Assembly (NCBI GenBank): GCA_011390855.1
Contig: JAABRN010000067.1
Coordinates: forward strand, 1-5,490
Source: Hydrogenophaga sp.
Lineage (GTDB): Bacteria; Pseudomonadota; Gammaproteobacteria; Burkholderiales; Burkholderiaceae_C
Length of the DNA stretch: 5,490 nt
Reading direction: 5' to 3'
A program made the position numbers and the translations under genes. Numbering within the stretch: position 1 is the stretch's first letter; each line of letters starts with the position of its first letter. Positions 1 to 3,974 of the stretch are shown piece by piece. The notes beneath the pieces are model-generated. The model was given only the letters and a program-made list of their open reading frames with translations. It was not told the origin of the DNA and searched no databases.

Positions 1-996
1 CCCAAGGCCTGGATGTATGTGGCGGTCAATCACCGCCGCAGGGCCTTCATGGCCTCGGTGGACGGTGTGGCCGAGTACGCGTTTCATGCCGCGCTGAAGC
101 CAGGTGAGGACGCGGAACAATGGACCGAAGAGGATGCGCGACGCGTCTTCGAAGAGACGGTGGGCGCCGACCTGCAGATCGAGATCCTTTCCATGGGAAC
201 CTGGTTGGCCGGCCATGCGCTGGTCGCACAGCGCTTCCAGAAGGGGCGCGTGTTCATCGCGGGCGACGCTGCGCACCTGTTCACTCCCACTGGTGGATTG
301 GGCTATAACACGGCGGTCGAAGATGCGGTGAACCTCGCCTGGAAGCTGGCAAGTGTCATCCGGGGCACGGCACCAGACCAGGTGCTGGACAGCTACGAGG
401 TCGAGCGCCAGCGGGTGGCCGAGCGCAACACCGGCTTTGCGAGGCGCTTCGCAGACTCGGTGGGCCTCTTCATTGCCAAGCCGGAACTGGATGAAGCCTC
501 CGAACGCGGCGAAGCGGAACGCCACCGGGCATCGCAGTACCTGGATGCACACGCCCGCCTGGAATTCAACATCCCCGGCGTGACTTTCGGTGGCCGCTAC
601 GACGGTTCGCCCATCATTGTCGGCGACGGCACACCTTTGCCGCCTGACGAGCCCAACACCTATGTACACACGGCCAGCCCCGGCGGCCGTCCACCGCATG
701 TGTGGCTGGAAGACGGGCGGTCGTTGTTCGACCTCTTCCACAGCGAGTGGACCCTGCTGGCACTGGGGCCTGATACCCCGTCCACGGAGGGCTTCGAACA
801 GGCGGCCCTTCACCTCTCCATCGACTTGCGCGTGGTGCGCCTGCCGCAGGCTGCGCTGAGCGATCTGTACGAGGCGCCGCTCGCGCTCATACGCCCCGAT
901 CAGATCGTTGCCTGGCGAGGCACCACGGACCTTGAGGCTGCGGCGGTTCTGTGCCGCGTGATCGGGCGGGTTGCTGGCACGCTGGGCAGCTATTGA
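1..996 (+). CDS. FAD-dependent aromatic monooxygenase (PheA/TfdB/MhpA-like), 5'-truncated by the window edge
   Basis: The frame is open from base 1 to a TGA at 994-996, giving 331 visible codons. Family members run to roughly 500-600 residues, so the N-terminal Rossmann GxGxxG nucleotide-binding segment lies outside the window; the ATG at 13 is probably internal. The second FAD-binding motif is clear: a GDAAH box at about 262-276, followed by PTGGLGYNTAVEDAVNLAWKLA, in which the Asp contacts FAD ribityl/phosphate in this family. The later RYDGSPIIVGDG and LIRPDQIVAWRG (about 880-920) are typical of the C-terminal thioredoxin-like domain of phenol-hydroxylase-type flavoproteins. Such enzymes use NAD(P)H and O2 to hydroxylate phenolic or other aromatic rings in the cytoplasm, often in catabolic pathways. 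The substrate cannot be told from this fragment. No partner pathway gene is visible downstream, so the gene is either the last of an upstream operon or stands alone. Family call sure, specificity unknown. Confidence 0.92.
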   Translation, partial: PKAWMYVAVNHRRRAFMASVDGVAEYAFHAALKPGEDAEQWTEEDARRVFEETVGADLQIEILSMGTWLAGHALVAQRFQKGRVFIAGDAAHLFTPTGGLGYNTAVEDAVNLAWKLASVIRGTAPDQVLDSYEVERQRVAERNTGFARRFADSVGLFIAKPELDEASERGEAERHRASQYLDAHARLEFNIPGVTFGGRYDGSPIIVGDGTPLPPDEPNTYVHTASPGGRPPHVWLEDGRSLFDLFHSEWTLLALGPDTPSTEGFEQAALHLSIDLRVVRLPQAALSDLYEAPLALIRPDQIVAWRGTTDLEAAAVLCRVIGRVAGTLGSY

Positions 997-1214
997 TCGA
1001 CGAGGGGCGCTTGTTCCCCGATGCGTGCTCAGTCGGAGTGGACTGTGCCTCATGCGCTCGGAGGTCATCCTTGAAACGGTGGCTCAAAGGCCTCAGTGGA
1101 CGGATTCGCCGGATTTGCAGCGCGCCATGAGATGAGCCGGGTAGCTGCCGAAATGCCCGGTGCTGGTGAAGCCTTGCCGGTGGACAGCAGCGCGCTCGAT
1201 TGCCGTTTCCGGTT
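997..1214. other. Non-coding spacer between convergent genes
   Basis: This lies between the stop of the monooxygenase (+) and the stop of the downstream csbD-type gene (-). Reading frames cross it on both strands, but none has a recognisable protein, a good ribosome binding site or a plausible composition. The only candidate hairpin near the monooxygenase stop is GGGG/CCCC (1004-1007 with 1016-1019), with no T-tract after it, so I do not call a terminator. Confidence 0.5.
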
Positions 1215-1430
1215 TCAGTACAACCAGCTGCTGTGCGCTGAATCTTCCCAGTTCTGGACCTGGGCATGCGCCTCTTCAGAAGATACGCCGTAGCGCTCCT
1301 GTATGCGGGCGGAGAGTTCGCGCCGATCACCCGCCACTGCCCGAAGGTCGGCGCCCGAGAGCATGCCCCAGCGAAACTTGGCTTGCCCGGTGAGATGGGG
1401 CCAGTTGCCTTGAATGGTGTCCCAGGTCAT
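1215..1430 (-). CDS. CsbD family stress-response protein (distal paralogue)
   Basis: This encodes 71 residues, the usual size for CsbD/YjbJ-type proteins. These are small, soluble, highly charged proteins strongly induced by general stress (sigma-B in Bacillus, RpoS for YjbJ in E. coli); their biochemical role is not known. The start at 1430 is chosen because the family opening MxWDTIQGNW begins there and an AGG lies 7 bases upstream (1438-1440); the frame continues upstream, but that part has no family resemblance. The conserved landmarks are LTGQAK, the central V-A-G, and IQERYGV followed by a W-E near the C-terminus. By my alignment 41 of 71 residues match the neighbour at 1579-1794, without gaps, so the pair arose by duplication. 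This copy has lost several Lys and Asp residues (for example KQ to PH after the first motif, DDDL to GADL), and so is the more divergent in charge pattern. No clear terminator follows. Confidence 0.93.
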   Translation of the reverse strand: MTWDTIQGNWPHLTGQAKFRWGMLSGADLRAVAGDRRELSARIQERYGVSSEEAHAQVQNWEDSAHSSWLY

Positions 1431-1502
1431 GAGCGGGCCTTTGATGGTGTGTGGATAGAACATGAAGGAATGTGTCGAGCGACGGAGGTGATTTTCAGCA
1501 CT

Positions 1503-1523
1503 CGCACAGAACGGGTCTGTGCG
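1503..1523 (-). other. Perfect 8-bp stem hairpin in the spacer between the csbD paralogues
   Basis: CGCACAGA (1503-1510) and TCTGTGCG (1516-1523) are exact inverted repeats around a 5-base loop. On the csbD strand the stem is followed by AGTGCTGAAAATC, not a U-tract, so it does not look like a classical intrinsic terminator. It sits 73 bases upstream of the distal csbD start and could be an operator-like dyad or an mRNA structure. Confidence 0.4.
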
Positions 1524-1535
1524 CTGGCGAACAAC

Positions 1536-1559
1536 GCCTGCACGCTTTCGCATGCAGGC
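1536..1559 (-). terminator. GNRA-loop hairpin downstream of the proximal csbD gene (possible weak terminator)
   Basis: Read on the minus strand, GCCTGCA (1559-1553) pairs with TGCAGGC (1542-1536). The stem continues inward through T-G, G-C and C-G to a GAAA tetraloop, so it has 10 pairs in all. It begins 20 bases after the stop of the gene at 1579-1794. The sequence after the stem is GTTGTTCGCC, a poor U-tract, so it could terminate weakly, attenuate read-through into the second csbD gene, or protect the 3' end of the first message. Confidence 0.4.
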
Positions 1560-1564
1560 GGCGC

Positions 1565-1577
1565 CACCCGCAGGGTG
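1565..1577 (-). other. Short hairpin directly after the proximal csbD stop
   Basis: CACCC (1565-1569) and GGGTG (1573-1577) form a 5-bp stem with a 3-base loop, one base beyond the TAA at 1579-1581. It is the first of three hairpins in a row on the csbD transcript. It is small enough to be chance alone. Confidence 0.25.
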
Positions 1578-1578
1578 C

Positions 1579-1794
1579 TTATTTCAACCAGTCGTCGTTG
1601 GACTTGGATTCCCAGTCCTTGATCTGCTTGTCGGCTTCGTCTTTGGCCACGCCATAGCGCTCCTGGATCTTTCCAGAGAGTTCATCGCGATGGCCTGCCA
1701 CCACCTGCAGGTCGTCGTCGGTGAGCTTGCCCCACTGCTGTTTGGCCTGGCCGGTGAGTTGCTTCCAGTTGCCTTGAATCGTGTCCCAGTTCAT
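1579..1794 (-). CDS. CsbD family stress-response protein (proximal paralogue)
   Basis: This encodes 71 residues and is the closer of the two copies to a typical CsbD protein: MNWDTIQGNW, LTGQAK, a D-rich turn then L-x-VVAGHRDELSGKIQERYGV, and an acidic/lysine-rich C-terminus ending DDWLK. The family is small, very hydrophilic and stress-induced, with no established enzymatic activity. The start at 1794 is fixed by the family N-terminus and by a strong GAAAGGA ribosome binding site at 1802-1808 with 7-base spacing; the in-frame upstream ATGs would add about 49 residues with no family resemblance. The gene is transcribed away from the channel gene at 1935 and shares a 140-base divergent region with it. 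Its paralogue follows 148 bases downstream on the same strand, beyond three hairpins, so co-transcription is possible but would be interrupted or tuned. High expression under stress is expected from the family and fits the strong ribosome binding site. Confidence 0.95.
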   Translation of the reverse strand: MNWDTIQGNWKQLTGQAKQQWGKLTDDDLQVVAGHRDELSGKIQERYGVAKDEADKQIKDWESKSNDDWLK

Positions 1795-1868
1795 GTGTGA
1801 GTCCTTTCTATGGCGACGCATGAGGTATGCGCCTGGGTGCATCTTCCCGTTCGGGGGTGCTGCGGTCT

Positions 1869-1898
1869 GTTCGCTTTCGCACCTTGAGCCAAGCGAAC
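1869..1898. promoter_or_regulatory. Inverted repeat GTTCGCTT-N14-AAGCGAAC in the csbD/mscS divergent region
   Basis: The 8-base arms at 1869-1876 and 1891-1898 are exact reverse complements with a 14-base spacer. A smaller dyad CTTG-AGC-CAAG (1883-1893) is nested across the spacer and right arm. The position between two divergent genes suits a regulator site or an mRNA hairpin. No known regulator is recognised. Confidence 0.3.
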
Positions 1899-1909
1899 CC
1901 AAATGGGTT
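1896..1909. promoter_or_regulatory. Perfect 14-bp dyad AACCCAAATGGGTT
   Basis: Six-base arms surround a 2-base centre, typical in size for a dimeric transcription factor operator. It overlaps the right arm of the repeat ending at 1898 and the first bases of the sigma-54-like motif at 1908. It lies 26 bases before the chosen mscS start and about 100 bases from the csbD start. The regulator is unknown. Confidence 0.3.
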
Positions 1910-1925
1910 GGCACGAATATGGCTA
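1908..1925 (+). promoter_or_regulatory. Sigma-54-like -24/-12 motif upstream of mscS
   Basis: TTGGCACG-AATA-TGGCTA matches the -24 consensus YTGGCACG completely and has exact GG-N10-GC spacing (GG 1910-1911, GC 1922-1923); the -12 half is TGGCTA instead of TTGCW. If used, transcription would begin close to 1935, which is the start codon itself. That would give a leaderless message, which is unusual for sigma-54. This is a sequence match only. Confidence 0.25.
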
Positions 1926-1934
1926 AATCGCTGC

Positions 1935-3068
1935 ATGACATACCCGACCTGGCTCGACCCTGCCTGGCAGGCCTGGCTGCCCACGGTGGGCGCCTCCCTG
2001 CTGGCTTTGCTGATCGCCGACCTGGTGTACCGCTTCGGCAAACGCGTGCACCTGCGCGCCACCCGCAATGCGCCAGTGGCCGCAGCCGTGGGCGTGGCCA
2101 TCCGTGCGCCTGCCCGGTTGGCCCTGCTGCTGCTGGCCCTCAACTTCGTCTGGCACCCGGTGTCGGCCGATGGGACCTGGGTGGCCACCGTGCAACACTG
2201 GATCGGTCTGTCACTGATGGCGGCGCTGACCTGGCTGCTGGCGCGTGTTGTGCATGGTGCGGCGCGCGGCGTGATGGACGCGAACCCTGTTTCGGTCGCA
2301 GACAATCTCGCCGCGCGCCGCATTCGGACCCAGACGCTGGTGCTATCGCGTGTGCTGCAGGGGCTGGTGGTGTTGATTGGCGTGTCGCTGATGCTCATGA
2401 CCTTCCCGGCGGTGCGGCAGGTGGGCACCAGCCTGCTGGCTTCGGCCGGCGTGTTGGGATTGGTGGCGGGTTTTGCGGCGCGGCCCGTGCTGGGCAACCT
2501 GATCGCGGGCCTGCAAATCGGCATCAGCCAGCCAATCCGCATCGACGATGTGGTGATCGTGGAAAACGAATGGGGTGTGATCGAGGAGATCACCGGCACC
2601 TATGTGGTGGTTCGCATCTGGGATCAGCGCCGGCTGGTGGTGCCGCTTCAGTACTGGATCGAGAAGCCGTTCCAGAACTGGACCCGCAGCACCTCTGAGC
2701 TCATCGGTACCGTGTTTCTTTGGGTGGACTACCGCATGCCCCTGGCACCGCTGCGTGAAGCCTTGCAGAAGGCCTGCGAAATGTCCGAGCATTGGGACAA
2801 GCGGTTTGCCTTGCTGCAGGTGACCGAAGCCGGTGAACGCGCCATGCAACTGCGTTGCCTGGTCACGTCCGCCTCGGCCCCGGCAGGCTGGGACCTGCGC
2901 TGCCATGTGCGCGAATACCTGGTGGATTTCATGCAGCGCGAGTACCCGCAGTTTCTGCCACGCCAGCGAGCGGAGGTGGCGCTGGACGGACAGGCAGGCG
3001 GGCCGGTGGACGTGCCATTAGGCACCCGTGCGGGTGCGAACGACAGGACAGCCGCCGGCCCAGGCTGA
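1935..3068 (+). CDS. MscS-family mechanosensitive ion channel
   Basis: This encodes 377 residues. MscS-type channels open under membrane tension and release solutes during osmotic downshock; this one would sit in the inner membrane. Hydrophobic segments fall at about residues 16-32, 59-73, 88-108 and 137-156. A pore-lining helix of the MscS TM3 type follows at about 164-195 (small-residue rich, GTSLLASAGVLGLVAGFAAR then a GNLIAGLQI stretch). The beta domain comes next: QPIRIDDVV, GVIEEITGTYVVVRIWD, then RRLVVPLQYWIEKPFQNWTR. The IWDQRR...IEKPFQNW block is typical of a medium-length MscS-like subfamily more than of E. coli MscS. The last 25 or so residues (Gly/Ala/Arg rich) have no domain character. 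The start at 1935 gives a sensible N-terminus, but no Shine-Dalgarno precedes it. An in-frame ATG at 1827 would add 36 residues across the dyad-rich control region and is less likely. The gene is divergent from csbD and convergent with hpf. Confidence 0.92.
   Translation: MTYPTWLDPAWQAWLPTVGASLLALLIADLVYRFGKRVHLRATRNAPVAAAVGVAIRAPARLALLLLALNFVWHPVSADGTWVATVQHWIGLSLMAALTWLLARVVHGAARGVMDANPVSVADNLAARRIRTQTLVLSRVLQGLVVLIGVSLMLMTFPAVRQVGTSLLASAGVLGLVAGFAARPVLGNLIAGLQIGISQPIRIDDVVIVENEWGVIEEITGTYVVVRIWDQRRLVVPLQYWIEKPFQNWTRSTSELIGTVFLWVDYRMPLAPLREALQKACEMSEHWDKRFALLQVTEAGERAMQLRCLVTSASAPAGWDLRCHVREYLVDFMQREYPQFLPRQRAEVALDGQAGGPVDVPLGTRAGANDRTAAGPG
3022..3037. other. Hairpin GCACCC-GTGC-GGGTGC inside the mscS 3' end
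   Basis: A perfect 6-bp stem with a 4-base loop lies 31 bases before the mscS stop codon. No T-tract follows on either strand. On the minus strand it lies about 60 bases beyond the hpf stop, where a 3'-end structure for hpf would be expected. Confidence 0.3.
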
Positions 3069-3086
3069 TCCGTTGTATCGGCGGCT
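3050..3086. terminator. Candidate bidirectional hairpin across the mscS/hpf convergent junction
   Basis: AGCCGCCG (3050-3057) and CGGCGGCT (3079-3086) are exact inverted repeats with a 21-base loop that contains the mscS stop codon (3066-3068). Stems at a tight convergent junction commonly end both transcripts, but neither side has a U-tract and the loop is long, so the call is tentative. Confidence 0.25.
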
Positions 3087-3096
3087 AAAAGCGCGT

Positions 3097-3456
3097 CTAG
3101 TCGTCGCCCTGGTCGGTGGCCGTGCGGATGGTGTCCCGGCCGTTGCGGTCTTTCACGCGGCCCAGGTCGGTGTCCAGTGCACGGGTGAGCTTTTCCACCG
3201 CGTCGATGAATGCGGCGGCCATCTTGTCGGCGTCGGCGGTGACGCTGACAGGCTGTCGATTGGCCACGCGGGCTTCGAGGCGGCAGCGTTTGTCTTTCAC
3301 GCCCGATTTGCTTCCATCGAGGTCGGTCATGAACACTTCCACGCGTGTGATGTGGTCACGGAACCGGCTCAGGCGGCTGACGGCTTCGTCGTTGACCCAT
3401 TGGGCCAGGGATTCGCCGCCCTGGATGTGGTCGTCGGTGTTCACTTGGACTTGCAT
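3097..3456 (-). CDS. HPF/RaiA family ribosome-associated protein
   Basis: This encodes 119 residues. The fold family (ribosome hibernation factor HPF/YfiA/RaiA, S30AE domain) binds the decoding region of the small ribosomal subunit and silences or stabilises ribosomes in slow growth. Visible features are the beta-strand start MQVQVNTDDHI, then an amphipathic helix ending SRLSRFRDHITRVEVFMTD, the KDKRCRLEARV strand, QPVSVTADAD, and a second helix AAFIDAVEKLTRALDTDLGR with a short basic/polar tail. The length matches the short form: there is no C-terminal dimerisation domain of long HPF. The start at 3456 is set by the family N-terminus and AAAGG at 3463-3467, 6 bases upstream; upstream in-frame ATGs lead into sequence without family character. 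Compared with classical HPF this belongs to a divergent proteobacterial subgroup, so a true hibernation role is inferred. The gene diverges from a small unknown gene across a control region with an FNR-type box. Confidence 0.9.
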   Translation of the reverse strand: MQVQVNTDDHIQGGESLAQWVNDEAVSRLSRFRDHITRVEVFMTDLDGSKSGVKDKRCRLEARVANRQPVSVTADADKMAAAFIDAVEKLTRALDTDLGRVKDRNGRDTIRTATDQGDD

Positions 3457-3506
3457 GATCTGCCTTTCTGCTGTGGTCCGGCGCGTGGGCCGGGGAAGTG
3501 GGGGCG

Positions 3507-3520
3507 TCACTGGACAGTGA
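3507..3520. promoter_or_regulatory. Perfect 14-bp dyad TCACTGGACAGTGA upstream of hpf
   Basis: Six-base arms (3507-3512 and 3515-3520) surround a GA centre. It lies 51-64 bases upstream of the hpf start codon, in a position suited to a repressor operator at the promoter or to a hairpin in the 5' leader. I do not recognise the motif. Confidence 0.3.
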
Positions 3521-3616
3521 ACAGCACACCCGTCGGTTTCTATGGACCAGCGTAACACCAGGAGGTTCGATGTGTGGCGCGGTTCAGTGTTTGCGATACC
3601 TGTGCTTACATGATCG

Positions 3617-3630
3617 TTGATCTGCATCAG
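3617..3630. promoter_or_regulatory. FNR/Anr-type box TTGAT-CTGC-ATCAG
   Basis: This matches the FNR/Anr consensus TTGAT-N4-ATCAA at 9 of 10 defined bases. It overlaps a perfect 15-base palindrome GATCTG-CAT-CAGATC (3619-3633) with a different centre. For the small gene on the plus strand the box centre is 33 bases before a weak -10-like GAAAAT (3657-3662), near but not at the best spacing for class II activation. For hpf on the minus strand it lies about 160 bases upstream of the start codon. FNR-type regulators sense low oxygen through an Fe-S cluster; which gene it would control is open. Confidence 0.45.
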
Positions 3631-3689
3631 ATCGGTTCGCGCATGCGCGGCTGGCGGAAAATATGCCCCATTCCCGAGCCCATGCCGAC

Positions 3690-3956
3690 ATGCAGAAACC
3701 ACCGCTTTCACTCGAACCTGTCAACGATGGCGTCATCCGCGTGGTCGATGCACAAGCCCAGCATGTCGGCAACCTCAAGCTCATCGGCGGGCAATGGAAG
3801 TTCAAGGCTGTGGGGTACACCGTTCGGGGTGAGGTCATTCCAGGTGGGGGACCCTTCACCACGCAGCACAACCAGGTGTTTGAGAGGCCCGATGCGCATG
3901 AGGTGAGCGCCCGGCTGACCATCGCGGCCGGCACAGGCCAGACCGATCAACGCTGA
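3690..3956 (+). CDS. Small conserved-looking protein of unknown function
   Basis: From the ATG at 3690 it encodes 88 residues (MQKPPLSLEPVNDG...) and ends at TGA 3954-3956. I do not recognise a named domain. The protein is soluble, with no signal peptide or membrane segment. It has an apparent strand-rich core, VIRVVDAQAQHVGNLKLIG, then GQWKFKAVGY, then GEVIPGGGP and a HNQVFE segment; the Gly/Trp/Lys pattern reads like a small beta-sheet protein. The composition and lack of low complexity favour this frame over the antisense frame at 3708-3950. An alternative ATG at 3663 adds nine residues (MPHSRAHAD) and has GGA four bases upstream; 3690 has no good ribosome binding site but gives a more natural N-terminus and would leave a leader if the FNR-type box acts on this gene. 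It diverges from hpf and converges on the AsmA gene, with only 18 bases between stops. Confidence 0.65.
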   Translation: MQKPPLSLEPVNDGVIRVVDAQAQHVGNLKLIGGQWKFKAVGYTVRGEVIPGGGPFTTQHNQVFERPDAHEVSARLTIAAGTGQTDQR

Positions 3957-3974
3957 CCCTGCTGCACCTGAATC

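Noticed and set aside
887..1330. Minus-strand open frame of 147 codons across the monooxygenase end and the spacer
   Set aside because: It overlaps the convincing monooxygenase and csbD genes in another frame; the translation is Arg/Pro/Ser rich with no family pattern, typical of antisense frames in high-GC DNA.
1827..1842. Imperfect dyad ATGCGCCTGGGTGCAT near the csbD promoter side
   Set aside because: It has an internal mismatch and short arms; too weak to call beside the stronger dyads at 1869-1909.
1883..1904. CTTGAG...CCCAAAT resembling a heat-shock (RpoH) promoter
   Set aside because: The spacer between the halves is only 9 bases against the 13-14 expected for RpoH.
1808..2599. Minus-strand open frame of 263 codons antisense to mscS
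   Set aside because: Ser/Thr/Arg-rich translation that mirrors the codon bias of the real gene; no recognisable protein.
1781..2698. Plus-strand open frame of 305 codons overlapping mscS
   Set aside because: Out of frame with the clear MscS protein; Gly/Ala/Arg/Cys-rich nonsense composition with no domain.
3028..3555. Plus-strand open frame of 175 codons antisense to hpf
   Set aside because: The opposite strand encodes a recognisable HPF/RaiA protein with a ribosome binding site; the antisense translation is Val/His/Gly rich without domain features.
3581..3592. GGTTCAGTGTTT occurs here and again near 4303-4314
   Set aside because: One lies in a control region, the other inside the AsmA gene; a single 12-base match without flanking similarity is likely chance.
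3708..3950. Minus-strand frame of 80 codons antisense to the small unknown gene
   Set aside because: Less natural composition, no ribosome binding site seen, and it would end within the hpf/small-gene control side; the plus frame has a better patterned core. Not excluded with certainty.
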